A program made the translations under genes and the position numbers. Of a DNA stretch of 64,000 nucleotides, positions 36,294-45,284 are shown in pieces. Positions within the stretch are counted from its first letter, which is position 1. Each line of letters starts with the position of its first letter. Below the pieces are notes generated by a model. That model saw nothing but the letters and a program-made list of their open reading frames with translations, was not told where the DNA came from and did no database searches. The stretch is from GCA-2731375 sp002731375 (GTDB taxonomy: Bacteria; Pseudomonadota; Alphaproteobacteria; GCA-2731375): contig JASMDX010000034.1 of the NCBI GenBank assembly GCA_030752605.1, forward strand, positions 13,877 to 77,876, in the 5' to 3' direction.

Positions 36294-36440
36294 TCAGATC
36301 AGATGGCGTGCGCCAATGGGATAGCCGCGGGTCTTCTTGTTTTTGGCATAGGTGGCGTGCAGCATCGTGCGGTTGTCGATCACGGCGATTTCAGTGGTGC
36401 CTGCGGGTCCAAGCCGGGCGGGCATGGGCGGGCTAACGCG
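36294..36440 (-). pseudogene. TauD/TfdA-type dioxygenase, C-terminal remnant
   Basis: On the minus strand the last ~45 codons read GPAGTTEIAVIDNRTMLHAT followed by YAKNKKTRGYPIGARHLI and a stop. The DNRxxLHA pattern is the second iron-binding histidine region of alpha-ketoglutarate-dependent TauD/TfdA dioxygenases. No upstream part of such a gene is present, because the DNA there belongs to the CoA transferase on the other strand. It is a 3' fragment with no function as an enzyme. Confidence 0.65.
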
Positions 36441-36505
36441 TTTACCCAGCAGTGATGGCGGTCTAAACTCGCCGCATCCGAAGTTGCGTCGAGGACCGGT
36501 ACCGT

Positions 36506-37900
36506 ATGAACACCGCTTTCCAGGAATTGATGACCATCCGCGACCGCCCCGACGGCGCCGAGGTGGACATTACGGGCACCGACCCGGTTTTTTCGACCCG
36601 TTTCAAGGTGGCGGAAACCGGCGCTGGAATCTTGGCGGCGGTGGGCGTCGCGGTCGCCGATATCTGGGAGATGAAGACGGGCCGACGGCAGAGCGTTGCC
36701 GTCGATGTGCGCCATGCTGGCGCCGCCCTGAACAGTTTTAGTTTCCTGCAGGCGCGCCAGGAAGACGGCAGCTATCAAGTCATGGGCAATTCCCCCGCCG
36801 CCACGGCCAACTATCAGATCACCCAGCCGTTTGCGACCAGGGATGGCCGCTGGTTCCTGCCGCATTTCGGTATCGCGCATCTGAAAGAGCGCGTGCTGGG
36901 CGTGCTGAAGTGCGAGGGCACGCCGGACGCGGTGGCGCGGGCTGTCGCGCAGTGGGATGCCCAGGAACTGGAGGATGCCATCGCCGGGGCCCAGGCTTGC
37001 GGCGGCATGATACGGACCAGAGAGGAATGGCTGGATCATCCCCAGGGCCGGGCCCTGGCGGCCCAGGCGGTGGTGGAGATCGAGAAAATCGGCGACAGCG
37101 CGTCCGAGCCGTTTTCGCCTGGCGGGGCGGCCCTGGACGGCATCCGGGTGCTGGATCTGACCCGTATCCTGGCTGGCCCAGTGGCGGCGCGGACCTGCGC
37201 CGAACATGGCGCCGATGTTCTGATGGTGGGGGCCAGAGGCCTGCCGCAAATCAAGAATTTCGTGGTCGATCTCTCCCATGGCAAACGCAGCTGCAACCTA
37301 AACCTCAATGACGGAGGGGAGGCGGAACAGTTGCTGGCCCTGGTGCGCGGCGCGGATGTCTTCTCCCAAGGGTTCCGTCCCGGTACCTTGGCGCGGCGCG
37401 GCTTCGGCGCGGAAGAACTGGCAGCACTGCGGCCCGGCCTGGTCTATACTTCCATCAATTGCTATGGCCAAGATGGCCCGTTCAAGGATCGGGCCGGTTG
37501 GGAGCAGGTGGCGCAATCCATCACCGGCATCTGTGACGAGCATGGAGAGGACCGGCCCACCCTGTTGCCGATCCCAGCCTGCGACTACACCACCGGTTAT
37601 CTAGGCGCCTTCGGTACCCTTCTGGCCCTGGCCCGCCGCGCGGTAGAGGGCGGCAGCTATCACGTCAAGGTTTCGCTCTGCCAGTCGGGCATGTTCCTGC
37701 AACGCCAGGGCAGGGTGGATTATCCACGGGTCGAAATGGGGCATACGGGCGCGGAATATGCCGCGCTGCAGATGGCTTCGGACACCGCCTATGGACCGAT
37801 CCGCCATCTGGCGCCAGTTATCAAATTCTCGGAATCAAAACCCGGCTGGTCGCGGCCATCGCCAGCCTTGGGAGCGGATGCGCCAGAGTGGCTGAACTAG
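36506..37900 (+). CDS. Two-module CaiB/BaiF (family III) CoA transferase
   Basis: The 464-residue protein contains two CoA-transferase-like modules. The first (about residues 30-200) has AETGAGILAAVGVAVADIW and QSVAVDVRHAGAAL, which keeps an aspartate at the family's catalytic position. The second begins near residue 212 with LDGIRVLDLTRILAGPVAAR, the classical CaiB N-terminal motif, and ends with GGSYHVKVSLCQSGMFL, where the expected aspartate is replaced. The family moves CoA between carboxylic acids. The arrangement differs from the usual single ~400-residue chain. It is probably co-transcribed with the deacylase gene 10 bases downstream. Confidence 0.8.
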   Translation: MNTAFQELMTIRDRPDGAEVDITGTDPVFSTRFKVAETGAGILAAVGVAVADIWEMKTGRRQSVAVDVRHAGAALNSFSFLQARQEDGSYQVMGNSPAATANYQITQPFATRDGRWFLPHFGIAHLKERVLGVLKCEGTPDAVARAVAQWDAQELEDAIAGAQACGGMIRTREEWLDHPQGRALAAQAVVEIEKIGDSASEPFSPGGAALDGIRVLDLTRILAGPVAARTCAEHGADVLMVGARGLPQIKNFVVDLSHGKRSCNLNLNDGGEAEQLLALVRGADVFSQGFRPGTLARRGFGAEELAALRPGLVYTSINCYGQDGPFKDRAGWEQVAQSITGICDEHGEDRPTLLPIPACDYTTGYLGAFGTLLALARRAVEGGSYHVKVSLCQSGMFLQRQGRVDYPRVEMGHTGAEYAALQMASDTAYGPIRHLAPVIKFSESKPGWSRPSPALGADAPEWLN

Positions 37901-37910
37901 AGGATTAACC

Positions 37911-38912
37911 ATGTCAGAGACAAACAGCCTGGCGCAATGCGAAGTAGATTTTGACCAAGACGGCGCCCAGCACGGCTTCCTGCGCCTGCCCTATTCCGTT
38001 CACCGCTCCGCATATGGCTGGATCCCCGTGCCCATCGTGATGTTCAAGAACGGCGCCGGACCCACGGCCCTGGTTATCGCCGGCAATCATGGCGATGAAT
38101 ACGAAGGCCAGGTCACTCTGAGCAAATTGTGCCGGGAGTTGGTGGCGGAGGATATCCAGGGCCGTCTGATTATTCTGCCCATGGCCAATTATCCAGCCGC
38201 GCATGCCGGCATGCGGACCTCGCCCTTTGACGAAGGTAACCTGAACCGTAGCTTTCCCGGTGATCCCGGCGGTACGCCGACGGAAATGATCGCGCATTAT
38301 ATCGAAGAAGTCCTGATGCCCCTATGCGATTACTTCTTTGATCTGCATTCGGGCGGTTCATCGTTGCGTTATCCGGCCACGGTGTTGCGCAAGCGCGGCG
38401 AAACGGCGGAAAAGGAAGCCGCGTTGCAGGCCCTGCAATTGGCCTTTGATGGCACCTACGGCTTTATCTTTGGCCGCCCCGGCGACCCTCGTGTTTCCTC
38501 CGCTGCCGCGCGCCGAAAAGGCGTCCTGGGCCTGACCACGGAACTGGGTGGCGCGGGCACGGTGACGCCGGATATCCTGGCCCTGGCCGAACGCGGCGTG
38601 CGGCGGTTGTTGCATCACATCGGCCTGCTACCCGGCTATCAGCCCGATGCCGTACGCGGCACCCGCCTGATGGAACTGACCAGCACTGATCTGTTCGTAT
38701 ACGCCCGCGACGAGGGCCTGTTCGAGCCTTATGTGGATCTATTGGCCGAGGTCAAAAAGGGCCAGCCAGCGGGCGCGATCCACCAGCCCGAAACGCCCTG
38801 GCTACCGCCTACCGAATGTTTTTTCGACCACGACGGCCTGGTAATCTGCGAACGCATCCCAGCCCGTGTCCAGCGTGGCGATTGCCTGTTTCATCTGGCG
38901 ACGGACATTTGA
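37911..38912 (+). CDS. Succinylglutamate desuccinylase/aspartoacylase (DoeB-like) family deacylase
   Basis: The 333-residue zinc hydrolase shows the metal ligands in GNHGDEYEGQ (His and Glu) and DLHSGGSS (His), with the substrate-binding NLNRSFPGD loop between them and TTELGGAG holding a candidate catalytic glutamate. The closest well-known relatives are N-acetyl-diaminobutyrate deacetylase (DoeB) of ectoine breakdown and aspartoacylases. The natural substrate is probably an N-acylated amino acid. GAGG precedes the ATG. It is convergent with the kinase-like gene (10 bases apart). Confidence 0.82.
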   Translation: MSETNSLAQCEVDFDQDGAQHGFLRLPYSVHRSAYGWIPVPIVMFKNGAGPTALVIAGNHGDEYEGQVTLSKLCRELVAEDIQGRLIILPMANYPAAHAGMRTSPFDEGNLNRSFPGDPGGTPTEMIAHYIEEVLMPLCDYFFDLHSGGSSLRYPATVLRKRGETAEKEAALQALQLAFDGTYGFIFGRPGDPRVSSAAARRKGVLGLTTELGGAGTVTPDILALAERGVRRLLHHIGLLPGYQPDAVRGTRLMELTSTDLFVYARDEGLFEPYVDLLAEVKKGQPAGAIHQPETPWLPPTECFFDHDGLVICERIPARVQRGDCLFHLATDI

Positions 38913-38922
38913 CGCTGTCAGG

Positions 38923-40347
38923 TTATTGTACCGCTGTCTTGAAACCGGAGTATTTCGGCTGATCGATGGCGATTTGATTGACCACCGTTTGGCGCAGGTG
39001 TTTGGCAAGGCCGGGATGGTCTAAGGCGATCTCGGCGTTGCGAAGACCTTCGACCAGGCGCCAGCGCAATTCATCAAGGCCACCTTTGGTGACGAACAAG
39101 GCCTCCAGGCGCTGGTGTTCCCTTCGGCGCTGTTCCGGGCCCAGAGCATGATCACGCAATACAATGTCTAGGGAATTGCCCGCCACCCGCGCCATGAAGT
39201 TCGTGCGGCCCCGAGTCTCGGCCATGACGTCGCCGTGCAGGAAATCGCGCACGCTGGCCAACAGCTCGCCGATCCTGGGCATCTCCTGGCTACTCTCGCC
39301 GGTGGCCTGGACCGGCTCGACGTCGCCGGGGATCAGCAGGTTGACGCAATCCACCTGACATTCCGAACTGCGCCTCCCGATGGCCGGGCGCTCCACCGTC
39401 GCGTCGGGACCGTTGCGGTAGTGTTCCGCCATGCCCAGACAGCCGATGGCCCACCAGAACGAACCGAAGACTTCCCAGAACTTCACATGGTCGGGATCGA
39501 CGGTTTGCCCCGAGACCGCTTCGTAGCCGGCGAACAGGTCTTCGTAGGTGCCGAAACCACCCACCGGCAGTTCGCTACCAAACCGCCATGAATTGGTGCA
39601 GATCCAGCCTAGATCGCGCATGGGATCGCCGATATGGGCGACCTCCCAATCCAGCACCGCCACCACGCCGTCCGGCGAAATCATCAGATTGCCATTACGG
39701 AAATCGTTATGCACCAGGGCTGTTTCCACGCCTTGTGGCAGATGATCCAGCAACCAGCGCCCAGCATAGTCAATCATCGGCTGCGGCGTTCTGAAAGCCT
39801 TGTAGCGGTCCCAGGTGGTGTGCACATAGTCTGCCGGTGTCATGGTTTTCAGCCATTGATCCAGGCTGGTGGCTTGTAGATCGATGGCATGGATACGGGC
39901 CAGGATCTGGCCGCATTCATAGGCCAGCTTGGGCCGAATCGCCGCCAACTCCGGCGAACGGACAATGCGTGCGCCCAGGGCCTCGCCCTCCAGCCAGGAC
40001 ATGATGAAACCTTCGCCCAGGCCGTCATCTCCGGCCAGAATATAATAGACCTCCGGCTCCGGCACGCCGACCGCCCTGGCCGACTGCATCAACAGGGCCT
40101 CCGCCGCCAGGCCGGGATTGTAGGAGATACGGCTCTCTTCGTGGCCGCCGCCGTCTGCACTGGCTCCGCCGCCAGGCGCCCGGCGCAGGGCCAACAGGCG
40201 CTCAACTCCATCTGCACCTGCGATGGTCAGACGATAAGTTTCCTGGCTGGCCCCTCCAGACAGGCGTTCAGCCGAAAGCAGTTTCCGGCAATCAGCCAGC
40301 TGCCGTATTAGCACTGTTTCCAGTTTTGCCTCAAAGCTCTCTGTCAC
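38923..40347 (-). CDS. Aminoglycoside phosphotransferase-family (APH) kinase-like protein
   Basis: The 474-residue protein has the APH/choline kinase fold. LVHNDFRNGNLMI carries the catalytic aspartate and VAVLDWEVAHIGDPMRDLGW carries the magnesium-binding DWE motif near residue 230. The N-terminal lobe includes LSGGASQETYRLTI. Proteins of this type with a ~120-residue extra C-terminal region are common in alphaproteobacteria and often sit beside acyl-CoA metabolism genes; they are not antibiotic resistance enzymes as a rule. The start is GTG. The substrate is unknown. Confidence 0.8.
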   Translation of the reverse strand: MTESFEAKLETVLIRQLADCRKLLSAERLSGGASQETYRLTIAGADGVERLLALRRAPGGGASADGGGHEESRISYNPGLAAEALLMQSARAVGVPEPEVYYILAGDDGLGEGFIMSWLEGEALGARIVRSPELAAIRPKLAYECGQILARIHAIDLQATSLDQWLKTMTPADYVHTTWDRYKAFRTPQPMIDYAGRWLLDHLPQGVETALVHNDFRNGNLMISPDGVVAVLDWEVAHIGDPMRDLGWICTNSWRFGSELPVGGFGTYEDLFAGYEAVSGQTVDPDHVKFWEVFGSFWWAIGCLGMAEHYRNGPDATVERPAIGRRSSECQVDCVNLLIPGDVEPVQATGESSQEMPRIGELLASVRDFLHGDVMAETRGRTNFMARVAGNSLDIVLRDHALGPEQRRREHQRLEALFVTKGGLDELRWRLVEGLRNAEIALDHPGLAKHLRQTVVNQIAIDQPKYSGFKTAVQ

Positions 40348-40379
40348 CTGAACCCTGCCTTACTCGTACCGCGCGGCGA

Positions 40380-41378
40380 TCAATCGTCCAAAATATCCAT
40401 GCCGTCGAACAGGATTGAGGACATATAACGCTCTGCGAAATCAGGCACGATGGCGACCACGGTCTTGCCCTTCATGCCGTCGCGGGCGGCAACGCGCAGG
40501 GCGGCGGCCACCGCCGCGCCGGAGGAAATACCGCAGGGGATGCCTTCCGAGGTCGCCATCGATTTCGCCGCATCGATGGCGTCATCATTGCTGATCTGCT
40601 CGATGCCGTCGATTAGATCCGTATCCAGCACCGGGGGTATGAAGCCGGCGCCGATGCCCTGGATCATATGGGGGCTGTGGCTGCCGCCCGATATCACGGG
40701 GCTGTCTTCCGGTTCCACGGCGACAATCTGGACGTCCGCCTTTTTGGCCTTCAAGCTGCACGCGACCCCGGTCAGGGTGCCGCCCGTGCCAACGCCCATG
40801 ACTACCGTATCCACGTTACTGGCGGTATCGACCCAGATTTCCTCGGCCGTGGTGCGGCGGTGGATTTCCGGATTAGCGGGATGACCGAATTGATAGGGCA
40901 TCACTGCCTTGTCGATGCCTTTGACCAGTCCCTCGGCCTTTTTAGTGGCGCCGTTGATACCTTCGGCCCGTGGCGTCAGTTCCAGCTCCGCCCCTAGGGC
41001 GATGAACATTTTACGCCGTTCGACGGAAAAACTGTCAGGCATTGTCAGGATACAACGGTAGCCCTTGGCGGCGCAGACAAAGGCCAGGCCGACGCCGGTA
41101 TTTCCCGAAGTGGGTTCGATGATGGTGGAGCCAGGGCCGATACTGCCGTCCGCCTCCATAGCCGCGATCATGGCAACGGCCAGGCGGTCCTTGACCGATG
41201 ACATGGGATTGAAGAATTCCAGTTTGACCAAAACCTCCGCCTTGGCGCTGGCCTTCTCGGCGATATCGTTCAGCCGCACCAAGGGCGTGTTGCCGATGGT
41301 CTCGGTAATATCGCCATAAATGCGGCCACGGCCAGGCGGGTCCAGGTTCAGATCGGTGTTATCCAGCGGATTGTTCAT
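40380..41378 (-). CDS. cysK: Cysteine synthase A (O-acetylserine sulfhydrylase)
   Basis: The 332-residue PLP enzyme makes cysteine from O-acetylserine and sulfide. The PLP lysine lies in FFNPMSSVKDRLAVAMI near residue 62, the substrate loop in EPTSGNTGVGLAFV, the phosphate-binding loop in GVGTGGTLTGVA, and SGISSGAA-type residues near the C-terminus (GIPCGISSGAAVAAAL). It has a slightly extended N-terminus (MNNPLDNTDLNLDPPG). Its start is followed upstream by ~95 bases before the DHA2 gene, and I see no known riboswitch there. Confidence 0.95.
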   Translation of the reverse strand: MNNPLDNTDLNLDPPGRGRIYGDITETIGNTPLVRLNDIAEKASAKAEVLVKLEFFNPMSSVKDRLAVAMIAAMEADGSIGPGSTIIEPTSGNTGVGLAFVCAAKGYRCILTMPDSFSVERRKMFIALGAELELTPRAEGINGATKKAEGLVKGIDKAVMPYQFGHPANPEIHRRTTAEEIWVDTASNVDTVVMGVGTGGTLTGVACSLKAKKADVQIVAVEPEDSPVISGGSHSPHMIQGIGAGFIPPVLDTDLIDGIEQISNDDAIDAAKSMATSEGIPCGISSGAAVAAALRVAARDGMKGKTVVAIVPDFAERYMSSILFDGMDILDD

Positions 41379-41472
41379 GATTGTTTTCCCCCATTAGTAA
41401 TGCTGTTTCCTGCAACCCATCCTGACAAAGTTGCAAATTTTCAGCAATCATTCTGTCCTTCAACACAGCCAT

Positions 41473-42981
41473 TTAGGCTTCTGCTTTCGCATCTGGGCTT
41501 TTTCGGATTACGAACAGAAATGCCACGGGCGCGGCCAGGGCTGAGGCCAGGGTGAGCAGGTGGAAGGCATTGATATAGCCAATCATCGAGGCCTGATGGC
41601 GTACCTCCTCGAGCAGACGCGCGTGTAGGGGCGGCGTGCCCGGTTCGCCCAGGATGGTGATCCAGAGGCTCAGGTTGCGCAGATCAAAGGCATCGATCAT
41701 GGCGTTCAAATTGACAGTGGCTTCGGCGGATGTGCGGAAAAATACCACCAGGGTCAGGGCGATGAATATAGAGCTGCCCAACAGACGGCACAGCGAGAAG
41801 ATGGCATTGCCCTGGGTCAATAGGTGTTTGGGTAGGGTGGAAAAGGTCAATACCGCCATGGGGGTATAGGCGGTGCCGAAACCGATGCCGTGGAGGATAT
41901 TGGTCCAGAATACATCCGCCGTGGTGATATTGATATCCAGCGAGGACATCCAAAGTCCCGCCACTGATTGCAAGGTCAGTCCGGTGAACAGGCAAAGCCG
42001 GGCGTTGAAGCGGGTAAACTGAACAACGATGAAGAAACTGAGGAAGTTGCCCATGCCGCGGGCTGAAATCAGATAGCCTACGATAGAATCGGGATAGCCG
42101 CGCAAATCTTGCAGCAAGGGCGGAAACAACACCATGGGTGTAAATTGCAGCATGCCCATGATCAGGGCCAAGGTAATGCCGATAGTGAAGTTACGGTCCC
42201 TGAAAGTCACCGGGTCGAACAAGGCATGACGTGAAGTCAGAATATGAACGATGAACAGATAAAAGAACACGATGGCGAGAAGCAATTCCAGCTGGATTTC
42301 ATAACTCTCCAGCCAGTCCAGCTGCTGTCCCCTATCGAACATCAATTGCGTGGCGCCGATGGCGATGGCGATCAGCACGAAACCCAGATAGTCGAACCGC
42401 CGCGCCCTGCCTTTTTCTTGATTGGAGAGCGCGGCGAAGGCTAGCAGGCCGGCGACCAGGCCTGCGGGCAGGATCATGAAAAAGGCCCAGCGCCAGTTGA
42501 CCAACTCGGCCATCAGGCCGCCGAACAACGGCCCCAGGATCGGCCCCATGACGCCGCCCACGCCCCAGGCCATCAAAATGAACGGATGTTGCGCCTTGGA
42601 AAAACTGGCAAGCAGAATGGCCTGGCCCAAGGGAAAGATCGGCGCTCCGAACAGGCCTTGCAGAACGCGGGCCAGCAACATGGTTTCCAGGGAATCCGCC
42701 GTCCCTGCCAGCACGGAAAATGAGGTGAAGCCGGCGATCGCACCGACCATCAGATTGCGCCAGCCCAGTTTCGAGGCCAGCCATCCGGTCAGGGGTGTGG
42801 CGATGGCGGTGGCGACGAGATTGAAGGTAATTATCCAGGAAACTTGTTCCTGGGTCGCCGACAGCGCCCCCTTCATCTGTGGCAGGATCACCGCGACCGA
42901 GGTCATGGTGGCGCCAAACAGCAGGGTGGCAAACTGCACCGTCAGCAGGATCAGCCATTGCCGCAATGTTAAATGGCGCAT
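41473..42981 (-). CDS. DHA2-family MFS efflux pump (EmrB/QacA type), copy 1
   Basis: The 502-residue protein has about fourteen membrane segments, the length typical of DHA2 drug:H+ antiporters. Visible are the motif-C-like GPILGPLFGGLMAELVNWRW and the segment QVSWIITFNLVATAIATPLT. It is expected in the inner membrane, with export of toxic organic compounds as the default role. No EmrA-type membrane fusion partner is adjacent. A paralogue of nearly the same length lies at 50.8-52.3 kb. Confidence 0.87.
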   Translation of the reverse strand: MRHLTLRQWLILLTVQFATLLFGATMTSVAVILPQMKGALSATQEQVSWIITFNLVATAIATPLTGWLASKLGWRNLMVGAIAGFTSFSVLAGTADSLETMLLARVLQGLFGAPIFPLGQAILLASFSKAQHPFILMAWGVGGVMGPILGPLFGGLMAELVNWRWAFFMILPAGLVAGLLAFAALSNQEKGRARRFDYLGFVLIAIAIGATQLMFDRGQQLDWLESYEIQLELLLAIVFFYLFIVHILTSRHALFDPVTFRDRNFTIGITLALIMGMLQFTPMVLFPPLLQDLRGYPDSIVGYLISARGMGNFLSFFIVVQFTRFNARLCLFTGLTLQSVAGLWMSSLDINITTADVFWTNILHGIGFGTAYTPMAVLTFSTLPKHLLTQGNAIFSLCRLLGSSIFIALTLVVFFRTSAEATVNLNAMIDAFDLRNLSLWITILGEPGTPPLHARLLEEVRHQASMIGYINAFHLLTLASALAAPVAFLFVIRKSPDAKAEA

Positions 42982-43198
42982 GCTCCCGGCGTCCTATGGC
43001 AAGCCGGCTTCATGAAGGGGGAAGCCACCGTTAGAGTGCGCCGAATTGCCCGGCCATGCCAGGCCGCGATCCGGCAATGATATGAAGCGCCCCATGGACA
43101 TCGTGAAAGATCACCCTCGTCAAACAAGGCTGAAGTGTATAGGGCATGGGCGGACCTGGATATGGCCAAGGCGGCGGTACGCCATTTGGCGGGTGATT

Positions 43199-44422
43199 TC
43201 AAGTTACCGAAACAGGTAGTTTGTCAAATCCGCGAAAACGCACACGGGGGCTTAGCTGGGCGTCGCCATTTCTTTTGAGATTTGGAAAGCGCTGAATGAA
43301 TTTTCCGATCGCGACTCTGCCCTCAATGCGCCCCAGGGTGTTACCCATGCAGATATGCTTGCCAAGGCCAAAGGCGATCTGGCGGTTTGGATTGCGCGCG
43401 ATATTGACATTTTCCGGATCGTAAAACTGTGCCGGATCACGGTTGGCGGCGGCGATGCAGCAATGAATGAACGATCTGGCGGGAATGGTGGTTTCGCCAA
43501 ACACCACGTCTTCCATCGCCTTGCGGTTGCCGATCTGCAGCGGTGATTGATAGCGTAGGGATTCTTCGATTGCGCCATGGATCAATTCCGGGTCATCCCG
43601 CAGCCGTTGCAATTGATCAGGCGCCCCCAACAACATATCGATACTGTTGCCAATCAGATTGGCCGTCGTTTCATGGCCGGCATTGAGAAGGAAGATGCAG
43701 TTTTGCACCAATTCCACCGGGCTTAGGCGTTCACCATCGACTTCGCCGAAGATCAGTGCGGAAAGTACTTCGCCGATCTGACTACTATCGGGATTTTCCC
43801 GGCGTTTGGCGATCAGCTCGTTCAGCATCTCCTCGAATTCTAGGACCGCCCCTTCGCCGGCGCGGAGGCCCTCGGGCGAAACCACGGGATCGAGCGCGCC
43901 AAGAATAAGGTTGGAATATCCGCGCAGCAAATGCCGCTGCCCTTCGGGCACGCCCAACATGTCCGAAATCACCTGGGTCGGCAGAGCCAGGGCATAGTCT
44001 TCGATGATTTCAAAATCGCCCAAGGCCTCTAGCTTGTCCAACAGCTCATCGATCACCCTTTCGACCACCGGCTCCAACTCGGCCAGTTTGCGCGGCGTGA
44101 AGGCGGCGGCCAGCAGTTTGCGGACCCGGGTATGAATGGGCGGATCATTGAACACTAGGCTAGTGGTGTGATGGGTATATAGGGGCCCATCGCCAAATCT
44201 GGGTTTGAAGGCGATTTTCTTGTCGGAACTCATGGCGGGATGCTTGAACGATTGCACGACGTCGTCGTAGCGGGTCAGGAAGTAGGAACCATCCGCGTTC
44301 CGGTGCACGGGGTCGTTTTCGCGCAACATCCGATAGGTGGGAAAGGGGTCGCGTGCCGCCACGTTGTCAAAATCGCTTAGATTGAAGGCTTTCGCCATTT
44401 CAAGATTGGACATGTTCGCCAT
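43199..44422 (-). CDS. Cytochrome P450
   Basis: The 407-residue soluble bacterial P450 has the oxygen-activation I-helix motif NAGHETTANLIGNS, the ExxR pair in EESLRYQSP, and the heme cysteine in FGLGKHICMGNTLGR near residue 355. No membrane anchor is present. It would hydroxylate a hydrophobic substrate with electrons from a ferredoxin system that is not encoded in the window. It directly follows the MaoC-like gene (one-base gap), so both act in the same process, plausibly fatty acid, steroid or terpenoid breakdown. ATG 44422 is used. Confidence 0.93.
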   Translation of the reverse strand: MANMSNLEMAKAFNLSDFDNVAARDPFPTYRMLRENDPVHRNADGSYFLTRYDDVVQSFKHPAMSSDKKIAFKPRFGDGPLYTHHTTSLVFNDPPIHTRVRKLLAAAFTPRKLAELEPVVERVIDELLDKLEALGDFEIIEDYALALPTQVISDMLGVPEGQRHLLRGYSNLILGALDPVVSPEGLRAGEGAVLEFEEMLNELIAKRRENPDSSQIGEVLSALIFGEVDGERLSPVELVQNCIFLLNAGHETTANLIGNSIDMLLGAPDQLQRLRDDPELIHGAIEESLRYQSPLQIGNRKAMEDVVFGETTIPARSFIHCCIAAANRDPAQFYDPENVNIARNPNRQIAFGLGKHICMGNTLGRIEGRVAIGKFIQRFPNLKRNGDAQLSPRVRFRGFDKLPVSVT

Positions 44423-44423
44423 T

Positions 44424-45284
44424 TTATTCCAGCCCCTTCAATTGCGCGCGGCCATCCGCCAATACTAGCTTGTCCCGTGCCAGAACCCAGGTCTCGAATT
44501 GTACCGCCGCGCCATCGCGCCAAAGATAGGTCGTCAGCGCCTCGCCAGGATAAACTGGTGCCGCGAAGGCAGCCGAGAAGTGTTTCAGGCGTTGCCCGTC
44601 ATCGTCGCCGGCTGTCTGCAAGACCGCCCTGCAGGCATGCCCCCAGGTCGACAAGCCATGCATGATCGGTCCGGAGAAACCCTGCTGCCGGGCTACGGAT
44701 GGCGTGGAATGGATTTTTGCCCGCCCACCCAGCAAACGGTAAATCAGGGCGACCTGGGGCGATGTCGCGATTGATACGGTGGCATCCGCGGCCCGTTCTG
44801 GCCTTGCCTGGCCGGCCGGGCGCCGCCCCGTGGGCGCGCCATCAACGCGGAACTCTCGGGCCAGGTAGCTGGCTTGCAAACGTGCCAGTACGGCGCCGCC
44901 GTCGGCGTTTCTGATCGTGGTCTCGGCGGCCAATATGGTGGCGTTCTGTTTCGGTTTATCCATTGCGCCGACGATACGGTTGTCCGCCCGCAGCTGGGCT
45001 GAAAGGGGAAGCGCCTGATGAATTTCCATGCCTTGTGACAAATGGATCAGTTTCGGCCACTCGATGCCCAATTCCAGGACAAAGGCAATATCCCACGCCG
45101 CGACCGAGGCGAAGGTAGGGAACACCGCCAGGTTGTCTTCCAAGACGAATTGCAGCTGCCGCTCATCAACTGGATCCAAGCCCAGCCCGATACCTAGTGC
45201 ATATAGAATTATCTGGTCCTGGCCATAGCTAAAAGATTTGTCCAGGCTTTGGTGTTGCAGCAGATCTCGATACGTCAATGTCAT
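44424..45284 (-). CDS. MaoC-like (hydratase 2 type) protein lacking the catalytic aspartate
   Basis: The 286-residue double-hotdog protein resembles the (R)-specific enoyl-CoA hydratase 2 of MFE-2 type. The N-terminal hotdog is followed by the MaoC domain from about residue 165. The family motif with G-D-x-N-P-x-H normally supplies the catalytic Asp and His. Here the matching stretch reads YRLLGGRAKIHSTPSVARQQ, so Gly replaces the Asp, Ala the Asn and Lys the Pro, while the His is kept. The later GPIMHGLSTWGHACRAVL segment is normal. It may be inactive as a hydratase or have a changed reaction. It is co-transcribed with the P450 gene. Confidence 0.82.
   Translation of the reverse strand: MTLTYRDLLQHQSLDKSFSYGQDQIILYALGIGLGLDPVDERQLQFVLEDNLAVFPTFASVAAWDIAFVLELGIEWPKLIHLSQGMEIHQALPLSAQLRADNRIVGAMDKPKQNATILAAETTIRNADGGAVLARLQASYLAREFRVDGAPTGRRPAGQARPERAADATVSIATSPQVALIYRLLGGRAKIHSTPSVARQQGFSGPIMHGLSTWGHACRAVLQTAGDDDGQRLKHFSAAFAAPVYPGEALTTYLWRDGAAVQFETWVLARDKLVLADGRAQLKGLE

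Larger units (their letters stand above)
35937..36505. other. Spacer with small frame, palindromic repeat and dioxygenase remnant
   Basis: This ~570-base region between typA and the CoA transferase gene holds a 57-codon frame (35996-36169), one copy of a dispersed palindromic repeat (36232-36264) and a minus-strand remnant of a TauD-type dioxygenase gene (36294-36440). The first ATG of the small frame lies in TCGCAATGACGG, which itself looks like the end of a REP-type repeat. Confidence 0.6.

Noticed and set aside
36380..37279. A 299-codon minus-strand frame opposite the CoA transferase
   Set aside because: It is a shadow frame; the real minus-strand signal there is only the short TauD remnant near its end, which is in another frame.
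38923..40347. Reading the APH-family protein as an antibiotic resistance gene
   Set aside because: The family fold is shared with many kinases, the chain is much longer than resistance APHs, and the context is ordinary metabolism.
42969..43202. A 77-codon minus-strand frame between the P450 and DHA2 genes
   Set aside because: It overlaps the start of the DHA2 gene, lacks a ribosome binding site and looks like random translation (HRTPGACAI end). I see no other feature in this ~217-base gap.
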